From the NCBI RefSeq assembly GCF_004360145.1, contig NZ_ML178717.1, forward strand, positions 66,338 to 130,337: 64,000 nt of DNA, written 5' to 3'. Positions 26,892-34,404 of the stretch are shown here, in pieces (positions within the stretch are counted from its first letter, which is position 1; each line of letters opens with the position of its first letter). The stretch comes from Aliiroseovarius marinus. GTDB lineage: Bacteria; Pseudomonadota; Alphaproteobacteria; Rhodobacterales; Rhodobacteraceae. A program made the position numbers and the translations under genes. Under the pieces are notes generated by a model. That model saw only the letters and a program-made list of their open reading frames with translations, was not told the origin of the DNA and did not search any database.

Positions 26892-28007
26892 ATGACTACA
26901 GATGATCTCGAAATTTTCCTTGTGGCCCCGCCCGGTCTGGAACCGTTTCTGGCGGACGAGGCCCGCGCTGCTGGCTTTGCCACCCCAAAGGTCAGCCCCG
27001 GTGGCGTCACGACCCGTGGCACCTGGTCCGAGGTCTGGCGCGCCAACCTGACCCTGCGGGGCGCGACACGCGTGCTGGTCCGCCTGGGCGAATTTCGCGC
27101 CTTCCACATGGCGCAACTGGACAAACGCGCGCGCAAGTTTCCGTGGGCGGAAGTGCTGCGCCCGGATATCCCCGTACGGGTCGAGGCCGTCTGCAAACGC
27201 TCGAAAATCTATCACCACAAAGGGGCAGCCCAACGTGTTGAGCGTGCAATTTCCGAGACGCTGGGCGCGCCAATCAGCAAGGACGCGGCGTTGGTGATCA
27301 AGGTGCGGATCGACGACAACCTTGTGACCATCAGCTTGGACAGTTCGGGCGAAAGCCTGCACAAACGTGGCCATAAAACCGCGACCGGTAAAGCGCCGAT
27401 GCGCGAGAATTTGGCGGCGTTGTTCCTGCGGGCCGCGGGGTTCGATGGGGAAGAGGCTGTTTTGGACCCAATGTGCGGTTCTGGTACTTTTTTGATTGAA
27501 GCCGCCGAGATGACGGCGGGGCTTCTCCCCGGTCGGGACCGCAGTTTTGCCTTTGAAAAGCTTGCGAGTTTTGATGCAGAGGCTTTTGCAGCCCTGAAGA
27601 AGGCGCAAGCATCGACAACCTCCGCAAATGTTCGATTTTTCGGATCTGACCGGAATGCCGGTGCCATCGCCAATAGCCAGAAAAACGCCGAAAGCGCGGG
27701 TGTGGCAGCGATGTGCCAATTCACCGAAGCCTCGATCAGCGACATCACACGCCCCGCCACCGATCCCGGCCTGATCATCGTGAACCCGCCCTATGGCGCG
27801 CGGATTGGCAACAAGAAACTGCTTTTCGCGCTCTATGGCACAATGGGCAAAGTGTTTCAGGAGCGGTTCAAGGGCTGGCGCGTGGCGATCATCACTTCGG
27901 ACGGTGGATTGGCCAAGGCCACGGGGCTGCCGTTCCTGCCGCCCGGACCTCCGATTGATCATGGCGGGACCAAGGTGAAGCTGTATCAAACGGCTCCGCT
28001 GAAATGA
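26892..28007 (+). CDS. THUMP-domain class I RNA methyltransferase (RlmL/RlmK-like)
   Basis: A 371-residue S-adenosylmethionine-dependent RNA methyltransferase. The N-terminal ferredoxin-like and THUMP domains run to about residue 160; the Rossmann domain begins at AVLDPMCGSGTFLIEAAE (SAM motif) and ends with the catalytic NPPYGARIG, typical of N2-guanine or adenine methylation. A start at GTG 26871 is possible, but GAAGG precedes the ATG at 26892 by four to five bases. RlmL-type 23S rRNA G2445 methylation is the likely role. Confidence 0.87.
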   Translation: MTTDDLEIFLVAPPGLEPFLADEARAAGFATPKVSPGGVTTRGTWSEVWRANLTLRGATRVLVRLGEFRAFHMAQLDKRARKFPWAEVLRPDIPVRVEAVCKRSKIYHHKGAAQRVERAISETLGAPISKDAALVIKVRIDDNLVTISLDSSGESLHKRGHKTATGKAPMRENLAALFLRAAGFDGEEAVLDPMCGSGTFLIEAAEMTAGLLPGRDRSFAFEKLASFDAEAFAALKKAQASTTSANVRFFGSDRNAGAIANSQKNAESAGVAAMCQFTEASISDITRPATDPGLIIVNPPYGARIGNKKLLFALYGTMGKVFQERFKGWRVAIITSDGGLAKATGLPFLPPGPPIDHGGTKVKLYQTAPLK

Positions 28008-28036
28008 AAAAAGGCCGGGACAACCCGGCCTTTTCC
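28008..28036. terminator. Bidirectional rho-independent terminator
   Basis: AAGGCCGGG (28011-28019) and CCCGGCCTT (28024-28032) with ACAA loop; an A run precedes and a T run follows, so it can end both the methyltransferase transcript and the convergent binding-protein transcript. Confidence 0.92.
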
Positions 28037-28053
28037 GTTACCTGAGAGCCTGA

Positions 28054-28830
28054 TTACTGCAGGCCCCACTTGGCAGCAGTGGCTTCAAAGAAGCCCTTCT
28101 CCTGCTTCAGCTTAATCCAGCTGTTTACATAGTTGATCCAGACCTGATCGCCCTGCGGCAACAGCATCGCAATCGGGGTCGGCGCGCGCGGCGCGTCCAC
28201 CGGGATCGCTGTCACTTGCGGGAATTTCTGGGTCAGCGTTGCGCCTTCGATATTCGAGGTGATGAACACATCTGCACGGCCCGACAGGACTTCCTGATAA
28301 CCACGCGCAGGGGCCTCTACCACCTTGATGTCAGCGTCCGCGAACCACTCTTTCACCATTCCTTCAAACGAGGTGCCCAGAGTGGTCGCCACCTTTACCT
28401 CGGGCTTGTTGATAGATGCCCAGCCGTCAAACCCCGCCAGCTTGTCAGACGTCGTAAACGGCAAAATCTGAACCGAGATATACGGGTCCGAATAGCCCGC
28501 CACCTTCATCCGCGATGGCGAGATCGAGGCCGAGCCCGTCATGTGATAGTTCCCGGCAACAATGCCATTCACCAGCGTTTTCCAGTCGGTCGGCACGAAC
28601 TCCAGCTTGACCTCAAGGTCTTTCGCCAGTTCGGTCATGACGTCGATGTCATAACCCTTATAGCTTTCGGTCGCCGGGTCACGCACCGACATGGGGTTCC
28701 AGTCGCCCGTCGTCCCCACCTTCAGAACGCCGCCTGACAGGATCTCGTTCAACGCGGATTGCGCACTGGCGGCCCCAGTTAGTGTCGCCAAGGCCAAGAG
28801 GCCCGCTCCGAGAGTTCTCAAAAAGTTCAT
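28054..28830 (-). CDS. Polar amino-acid-type ABC transporter substrate-binding protein
   Basis: A 258-residue periplasmic binding protein (SBP_bac_3 family) with signal peptide ending at ATLTGAASA. The mature part has GGVLKVGTTGDWNPMS, YKGYDIDVMTELAKDL and SISPSRMKVAGYSDPY, the family signature with a hinge near residue 130. Cyclohexadienyl dehydratase PheC is a lookalike of the same fold, but the neighbouring transporter genes favour a binding protein. The first codon may be GTG at 28833 or ATG at 28830; AAAGGA upstream fits either. It is divergent from the ATPase and permease. Confidence 0.85.
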   Translation of the reverse strand: MNFLRTLGAGLLALATLTGAASAQSALNEILSGGVLKVGTTGDWNPMSVRDPATESYKGYDIDVMTELAKDLEVKLEFVPTDWKTLVNGIVAGNYHMTGSASISPSRMKVAGYSDPYISVQILPFTTSDKLAGFDGWASINKPEVKVATTLGTSFEGMVKEWFADADIKVVEAPARGYQEVLSGRADVFITSNIEGATLTQKFPQVTAIPVDAPRAPTPIAMLLPQGDQVWINYVNSWIKLKQEKGFFEATAAKWGLQ

Positions 28831-28884
28831 CACACGTTGTCCTTTTGGTGGTTATAAATATTCGTTTTCATCCATATAGATTAC

Positions 28885-28920
28885 GTGATCGTATAAGGAA
28901 TGGATCACCAGTCACGATCA
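28885..28920. promoter_or_regulatory. Divergent promoter region with nested inverted repeats
   Basis: TGATCGT (28886-28892) pairs with ACGATCA (28914-28920) and, inside the same stretch, GTGATC (28885-28890) pairs with GATCAC (28903-28908). These lie in the gap between the divergent binding protein and ATPase genes and may be operators. No -35/-10 pair was clear. Confidence 0.4.
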
Positions 28921-28921
28921 G

Positions 28922-29686
28922 TTGAACAAAAATCGGCGTGTGGAACAAGTGCAGAACAAAAATCAACCCAACACCGCCGTTCAAATGACAGGCGTTTCAA
29001 AGTGGTATGACGACTTTCAAGTGCTGCGGGATATCTCGCTGACGGTAGAGGTTGGCGAGAAACTGGTCATTTGCGGACCCTCGGGATCGGGGAAGTCAAC
29101 TGTCGTGCGGTTGCTGGCCGGGCTAGAGACCCATCAGCAAGGCGATATTCACCTGCAAGGCGGCGTGATGGACGCACAGCGACCCGGTGATATCGGCATG
29201 GTTTTTCAAAGCTTTAACCTGTTTCCGCATCTGTCTGTTCTGGACAATCTGACGCTTGGCCCGGTGAAAGCGCTTGGCCTGTCGCGGGCCGAGGCCGAGG
29301 AGCGCGCGCGCGCCTATTTGGACCGTGTCCGCATCCCTGAACAGGCCGAAAAACGCCCCGCACAATTGTCGGGTGGCCAGCAGCAACGCGTGGCGATTGC
29401 ACGCGCTTTGTGCATGGAACCCAAGCTGATGCTGTTTGACGAGCCGACCTCGGCGCTGGATCCCGAGATGATTGCCGAAGTGCTTGAGGTGATGGAGGAC
29501 TTGGCCGCCGATGGCATGACCATGATCTGCGTTACGCACGAAATGGGCTTTGCCCGGCGTGTGGCCGACCGGATTGCCTTCATGGACGCGGGCGAGATCG
29601 TCGAAATCGGCGCACCCGAGCAGGTGTTCAAGGCGCCTGAAAGTGAACGTTTCGCACTTTTTCTTGATAAGATCCTGAAACACTGA
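28922..29686 (+). CDS. Amino acid ABC transporter ATP-binding protein
   Basis: A cytoplasmic ATPase of the polar amino acid importer family (GlnQ/HisP-like). Walker [11 protein letters not shown]-loop [16 protein letters not shown], signature [15 protein letters not shown], Walker [15 protein letters not shown] and H-loop VTHEMGFA are all present. The listed start is TTG at 28922 (254 residues); GTG at 28940 or 28949 or ATG at 28985 are possible, none with a good ribosome binding site, so the N-terminus is uncertain. It is 10 bases before the permease. Confidence 0.9.
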   Translation: MNKNRRVEQVQNKNQPNTAVQMTGVSKWYDDFQVLRDISLTVEVGEKLVICGPSGSGKSTVVRLLAGLETHQQGDIHLQGGVMDAQRPGDIGMVFQSFNLFPHLSVLDNLTLGPVKALGLSRAEAEERARAYLDRVRIPEQAEKRPAQLSGGQQQRVAIARALCMEPKLMLFDEPTSALDPEMIAEVLEVMEDLAADGMTMICVTHEMGFARRVADRIAFMDAGEIVEIGAPEQVFKAPESERFALFLDKILKH

Positions 29687-29696
29687 GGGAGCAGAT

Positions 29697-30464
29697 ATGA
29701 CTTTTCGAACAATCGCTCTGCTATCCTCGGTATTGCTGCTGACAGCCTGTTCGGCAGCGCCCGGCACCTGGGGCTGGTACGTCATTGACCCCACAACGGA
29801 TAATGGCTGGACCAATATCCGCTTCCTGATCCGCGGCTTCACCTCGACCATCCAGATCTCGGTTCTAGCGGCGGTGGCTTCGATCATCATCGGGCTTCTG
29901 GTGGCGCTTCCGGCCTTCGCGCAGAACCGCTGGCTGCGCCTGCCAAACCGCATCTATGTCGAGTTCATCCGCGCGATCCCGCTTCTGCCGATGCTGTTCT
30001 GGGTCTTCTATGGTCTGCCCGTCGTGATGCGCGGGATGGGGATCAGCATTTCGATTGATCCATTCTGGGGCGCGGTGATCACACTGGCGCTGTCGGACAG
30101 CGCCTTTACCGCCGAGATCTTCCGTGCAGGCATTCAATCGGTTCCGCGTGGTCAGGCCGAGGCCGCCCAGACGATTGGGCTAAGCCGTGCCAAAGCGATG
30201 CGTTACGTCATCCTGCCTCAAGCAGTCCGGCGTATCCTGCCACCGCTGGCGAACCAGTTTATCTATATCGTTAAAATGTCGGCCTTTGCGTCCGTCATCG
30301 GGATGCAGGAACTAACCCGGCGCGCGAACGAGCTGGTGGTGACCGAATACCGCCCGCTTGAGATCTACACGCTTTTGATCCTGGAATACCTTGTGCTGGT
30401 CCTGATCATCTCGGCGGGCGTGCGCTGGCTGGAACGGCGCATGGGGGCGGACGAAAGCCGCTAA
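29697..30464 (+). CDS. Amino acid ABC transporter permease with lipoprotein-like N-terminus
   Basis: A 255-residue HisM-type inner-membrane permease. The EAA-type loop GQAEAAQTIGLSRAKAMRYVILPQA and segments FIRAIPLLPMLFWVFYG mark the family. Unusually the first 18 residues read as a lipoprotein signal with lipobox LTAC (Cys18), followed by a soluble-looking stretch before the first true membrane segment near residue 48. Only one permease is present, so it would act as a homodimer unless another is elsewhere. GAGGGA precedes the ATG. Confidence 0.85.
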   Translation: MTFRTIALLSSVLLLTACSAAPGTWGWYVIDPTTDNGWTNIRFLIRGFTSTIQISVLAAVASIIIGLLVALPAFAQNRWLRLPNRIYVEFIRAIPLLPMLFWVFYGLPVVMRGMGISISIDPFWGAVITLALSDSAFTAEIFRAGIQSVPRGQAEAAQTIGLSRAKAMRYVILPQAVRRILPPLANQFIYIVKMSAFASVIGMQELTRRANELVVTEYRPLEIYTLLILEYLVLVLIISAGVRWLERRMGADESR

Positions 30465-30473
30465 CCCCCTGCG

Positions 30474-31889
30474 CTAGTTCAAGTCTTCCAACAGCCGCTT
30501 ATGCTTTTTCGCCGCGGAGATCGCGCCGCCCAGCGTCTCGATCCCTTTGGAGTGCAGCATGGCGAGCATCTTGCACAGAACCTCGGCCGTGGCTTGCGCG
30601 TCGCCCAAGGCGGTGTGGCGCAGCTCGGGCGGGATGACCACGCCCAGACGGTCGCAGAGCGCGTCCAGCGTGTGCACTTCGGTCGTGCCGTACAGAACAG
30701 CCGACAGCAGCACCGTATCCAGAATGGGATGTGTCCATTCGACCCCGCAATCCTCGGCGTGACGGCGCAGGAAGGCCATATCGAAAGGCGCATTGTGAGC
30801 CACAAGAACTGCCCCGCGCGCGAAGTCGTGGAAGCTCTTCCCCGCCTCGCGAATGGTCGGCTTCCCAGCCACCATCATGTCAGACACATGGTGCACCTTG
30901 GTCGAGGCGGGCGGGATCGGCATTTCTGGATCGACAAGCTGGTCGACCACCTCGCCGGGAACGATCTTTTCGTTGACCACGCGCACGGCGCCGATCTGCA
31001 CGATCTCGTCCTTATGCGGCAACAGTCCCGTGGTTTCTGTGTCAAACACCACGTAGGTCAGATCACGCAGGCTCATCTCCATCAGATCGTCGGTGGCCTG
31101 TCCCTCCATCAAATCGAAGTCGAACACCACAGGGCGCCCTTCGTCCGGCGCCAATACGGCATGGGCGTCATCGATCATCAGTAGATAGCCTTCGCCCGGC
31201 GCAAGGGGCTTCAGACGGGCGTCGAACTCTAGTCCATTTGCAGCGGACAGGTCGGAAAAGCTTTGCTCCAACCCCGTCGAAATCATCTTGTGATAGGCCG
31301 CCATGAAAGGCGTTTTCTGGAAGTAGTCAAAAATCGAGGCATTCAGACGCGCCGGACTGACCTGAGACAGCACGGCAGCCGCCTGTTTGTCATAGAGCAC
31401 GATCTGGTGGGCCGGGTTGATCAGCACCATGGCGACCGGGATTTCGGACAAAAGCGCTGTCAGGCGGGCTTTGTCGTCAGACAGGCGCTGGGTTTCGGCC
31501 GCGACAAGGCTAGCCTGGTCCATCGTCGACTTCATTAGCTGCTCGGACACAGCCTCGGCCGCGGGGGCCAGATCGCCCAGAAAACGCGCGCTATGCATGT
31601 CCACTTCGCCAGCCCCAGCGTGGGCCTTGGAGCGCAAGCCCGAGGCCAGACGCTCGATGGGGCGGGCAACGTTTTCATCAAAGAGGAACCACACCCCGGC
31701 AACCAGCGCCAGAAGGCCAAATCCGGACAAAACCCCCGCGAACACGAAGCCCGAGGTGATATCCTCAGGTGTCGCGCGGCTGGCGCCTACGAAAAGGGCC
31801 GACATGATCAGTACATCGGCTGCGATTGCCAAGAAGGCAAAGAACAGGAAGATTCGAAAGCGCAACGACAGCTTCGTCAGGATTTGCAT
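30474..31889 (-). CDS. Membrane-anchored PAS plus DEDDh 3'-5' exonuclease protein
   Basis: A 471-residue protein with sensor-like architecture: two membrane segments (about residues 12-33 and 46-68), a HAMP-like and coiled stretch (70-140), a PAS-like region (IPVAMVLINPAHQIVLYDKQ, about 147-245) and a C-terminal exonuclease domain of the DnaQ/RNase T fold (about 277-445). The DEDDh residues appear in VVFDTETTGL, VLVAHNAPFDMAFL and RHTALGDAQAT. Such genes recur with acetate symporters and DUF294 proteins; activity could be on RNA, DNA or a small nucleotide. It is the last gene of the acs operon; the stop lies 10 bases from the convergent permease stop. Confidence 0.88.
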   Translation of the reverse strand: MQILTKLSLRFRIFLFFAFLAIAADVLIMSALFVGASRATPEDITSGFVFAGVLSGFGLLALVAGVWFLFDENVARPIERLASGLRSKAHAGAGEVDMHSARFLGDLAPAAEAVSEQLMKSTMDQASLVAAETQRLSDDKARLTALLSEIPVAMVLINPAHQIVLYDKQAAAVLSQVSPARLNASIFDYFQKTPFMAAYHKMISTGLEQSFSDLSAANGLEFDARLKPLAPGEGYLLMIDDAHAVLAPDEGRPVVFDFDLMEGQATDDLMEMSLRDLTYVVFDTETTGLLPHKDEIVQIGAVRVVNEKIVPGEVVDQLVDPEMPIPPASTKVHHVSDMMVAGKPTIREAGKSFHDFARGAVLVAHNAPFDMAFLRRHAEDCGVEWTHPILDTVLLSAVLYGTTEVHTLDALCDRLGVVIPPELRHTALGDAQATAEVLCKMLAMLHSKGIETLGGAISAAKKHKRLLEDLN

Positions 31890-31891
31890 GA

Positions 31892-32416
31892 CTATACCTC
31901 CAGTTTACAGATTGCCGTGACCAGCGGATCCCCCTCATCCGGGGCGAACCAATCAACGCCGCTAATCTCGCCATCGGCGTTAAAGGACACGCCATCGATC
32001 AAGGGGGCACGTCGTCCCGCATCGCAATCGGCCAGCATGACCATCTTTTCCGGCGCGGACCAGCGGCCAAAGAAATAGACGTCCACCATGCGCATTTCAG
32101 GGCGTGCGTCGTGGGTCCGCAGGGACGGCGCGTCCAACGCAATAAACCGCTCGGTGAAGGGTTTCACATAGGTCCACGGGCGATAAATCGCTTTGTTTTC
32201 GACCGTTTGAATGACTTCCATGCCCTCGGGCAGTGTCTCTTGCGTGCGGTCATACCACGCGTATTCGTTGGCGATCGTGGTGATGATCATGGCCAGACCG
32301 GCGCCGACGGGCATAGCCCATTTCGGCAGCCGACCGCCGCTGATCTTGTTCAAAAGCAGCACCACACCTGCGCCTGCAAAACCTGACACCAGTGTGGCGA
32401 CCATCTCAAAGAACAT
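31892..32416 (-). CDS. Hypothetical two-segment membrane protein
   Basis: A 174-residue protein not recognised. It begins with two hydrophobic segments (residues about 4-22 and 32-50), then a soluble domain of about 120 residues rich in beta-type sequence (YRPWTYVKPFTERFIAL, MRMVDVYFFGRWSAPEKMVM). GGAGGAAA lies before the ATG. It is sandwiched between the DUF294 protein and the exonuclease, three bases from the latter, so it is probably part of the same functional unit. Confidence 0.65.
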   Translation of the reverse strand: MFFEMVATLVSGFAGAGVVLLLNKISGGRLPKWAMPVGAGLAMIITTIANEYAWYDRTQETLPEGMEVIQTVENKAIYRPWTYVKPFTERFIALDAPSLRTHDARPEMRMVDVYFFGRWSAPEKMVMLADCDAGRRAPLIDGVSFNADGEISGVDWFAPDEGDPLVTAICKLEV

Positions 32417-32466
32417 TCGGTTTCCTCCCTACCCGTTTGGCCCGTTTCGGCCTGTTCTGACCTGCG

Positions 32467-34302
32467 TTAGCCCAGCATCCCGCGCCCATGCCCGATCGAG
32501 CTTTGCATGGATTTCACCACAACAAAGGCATCGCGCAGGTGGCTGCGTTCAAACTCGGACAGGTCCGAGGGCGACAGATAATTGTCCGGCTTGCCGCCGG
32601 CTTTGACTTCGGCAACCTGATGCTCCAGCCGCGTGTCGGCGATCAGGTCATAAGCGTCCAGCAGATCCTGCCCGCCCGACTGGCTGAGGCCACCGGCGTG
32701 AATGGCGGCTTCCAGACGCGCGCGGGTGTTGGCTTCGGTCAGTTCACCCTGCAGCGCATAGACGCGGCCCAGATCAACGATCGGTACAACGCCGTTATGC
32801 TTCATATCCAGCTGGTTCTTGTGCTCGCCCGAGCGGATCGTGGCGAAGCCACGCAACAGGCCCAGCGGCGGGGTGTGCTTCAGCGAGTTCGACACCATAT
32901 GCGCCACGAAGATCGAGTTCTTCGCCGCCATCGCCAGCGTGTCTTTCTGAAGCCCCTCAAACAGGCTCTCATCTCCGGCAATCGCGCGCAGATCAAACAT
33001 GACCGAGGCCAGCATCTGCGCCTCGGGGCTTGGCTTGGCGATCCAGCCGTCGAAATAGTCTTTCCAAACCTTCAGCGGCTGACACCAGCGCGGGTTGGTC
33101 GCCATCATATCGCCGGGGCAATAGAAATAGCCGCAGACATCCAGCCCGTCACAGACGAATTTGGCCAGCTCGGTGAAGTAGCCGTCGCGGTCGGCATCTG
33201 TCACATCGTCGTGCAAAATCATGCAGTTATCTTGGTCGGACACGCCGGTCTGTTCCTGACGGCCCTGCGATCCACAGGCGGCCCACAGATAGGGCACGGG
33301 GGCCGGACCCAGTTTCGCCTCGCCCAGTGCCAGCAGACGGCGGGTGCAGGTATCGGCGATGTCAGTGATCAGGCGGGTGACCACTTGATGCGGGCGGCCT
33401 CCGGCGACCAGTTGCACCAGAAGCTGCGGGATGCGTTCTGTCACCTCGCGCATTTCTTCCGGCGTGTTGGCCTGTGCAATCTCGCGCACTAGCTCGGCCG
33501 AGCTGACGGCTTGGAAGCGGGTCAGGTCCGTCTGGCTGACGATGCCAACCAGCTTGCCACCTTCGACGATGGGCACATGGCCGATCCGGCGCTCCATCAT
33601 GATGTGCAGCACGTCCGAGCCAATAGCGGACGGGGCAAGCGTGATGGGTCTTGATGTCATGATCTGCGACACGGGTGTGTCCACCGGCAGGGCTGCGGCC
33701 AGCACTTTGCCCGACATGTCGCGGGTGGTCAGGATTCCGGTCAGGGCGTCGCCTTCGGTGACACACAGCGACGACACGCGACGGTCGCGCATCAAGATCG
33801 CGGCGTCTTGTACCGAGGTTGCGGGGGTGCAGGTTACCGGGTTGGCAGCCATCAGCGTATCCACCTGCGTGGTCGCGAGGTCCTGCTGGCCCTGCTTGTT
33901 GTTCCGATCCGCACGCGAGCGGTCAAAGAACCGTTTTACTTTTTCTTCGGCGGCGATCAGCAAGTGGAACTGAGCGACAGGTAGGATCAGAAGCGTCGTG
34001 TTCGTGACGGCTTGCGCCGAGGTCACAGCCTTGCCTTCCCGCAGCAGTCCGCGTTCGCCAAAAGAGTTGCGTAGCCCAAGATGCGAGACGACCGAGCCAT
34101 TCTCGTCACTGACCTCGACCTCGCCCTCGTGGATGATGAACACACCGGGCAGGTCATCTCCGAAGTCATAGACGCTTTCGCCTGCGGGTACGGCGCGCGC
34201 TTGAAGCGTCGGCACCAGTCTTTCGACCACATCAGCGTTTAGGGCGTCATAGGGGTGAACGGATTTCAGAAATCGGAAAATCTGATCTTGGCTCAGGGGC
34301 AT
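32467..34302 (-). CDS. cNMP-binding, CBS-pair and DUF294 nucleotidyltransferase-like protein
   Basis: A 611-residue cytoplasmic signalling protein with a cyclic-nucleotide-binding-like domain (about residues 10-125), a CBS pair that may bind adenine nucleotides (about 150-270), a DUF294 nucleotidyltransferase-like domain whose motif GSQGRQEQTGVSDQDN fits the GlnD-like GS-x-x-D-x-D active site (about 325-350), and a DUF294 C-terminal helical domain. AMP or ATP sensing at the CBS pair would suit an acetate operon. Start ATG at 34302 follows GAAGG; an in-frame TTG at 34320 is less likely. GlnD-type proteins transfer nucleotides to proteins, but activity here is unproven. Confidence 0.9.
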   Translation of the reverse strand: MPLSQDQIFRFLKSVHPYDALNADVVERLVPTLQARAVPAGESVYDFGDDLPGVFIIHEGEVEVSDENGSVVSHLGLRNSFGERGLLREGKAVTSAQAVTNTTLLILPVAQFHLLIAAEEKVKRFFDRSRADRNNKQGQQDLATTQVDTLMAANPVTCTPATSVQDAAILMRDRRVSSLCVTEGDALTGILTTRDMSGKVLAAALPVDTPVSQIMTSRPITLAPSAIGSDVLHIMMERRIGHVPIVEGGKLVGIVSQTDLTRFQAVSSAELVREIAQANTPEEMREVTERIPQLLVQLVAGGRPHQVVTRLITDIADTCTRRLLALGEAKLGPAPVPYLWAACGSQGRQEQTGVSDQDNCMILHDDVTDADRDGYFTELAKFVCDGLDVCGYFYCPGDMMATNPRWCQPLKVWKDYFDGWIAKPSPEAQMLASVMFDLRAIAGDESLFEGLQKDTLAMAAKNSIFVAHMVSNSLKHTPPLGLLRGFATIRSGEHKNQLDMKHNGVVPIVDLGRVYALQGELTEANTRARLEAAIHAGGLSQSGGQDLLDAYDLIADTRLEHQVAEVKAGGKPDNYLSPSDLSEFERSHLRDAFVVVKSMQSSIGHGRGMLG

Positions 34303-34358
34303 GTTCGCTGCCTTCTTCAAAAGTTAGTCCCGCCCGATAGAACACCGGACGGGACAAA

Positions 34359-34397
34359 TTTAAAAGGGGGCGGGTCGACGCAGAGGGCCACCCGCCC
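34359..34397 (-). terminator. Terminator-like hairpin after the symporter gene
   Basis: GGGCGGGT (34368-34375) pairs with ACCCGCCC (34390-34397), loop 14 bases; on the minus strand the hairpin is followed by CCTTTTAAATTT (complement of 34356-34367). It probably attenuates transcription into the DUF294 gene. A second imperfect GTCCCG/CGGGAC pair (34327-34332 and 34350-34355) lies beside it. Confidence 0.6.
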
Positions 34398-34404
34398 GAG
34401 CCAT

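Noticed and set aside
26223-27989. 588-codon minus-strand open frame opposite DUF1285 and the RNA methyltransferase
   Set aside because: Shadow frame; the methyltransferase keeps SAM and NPPY motifs.
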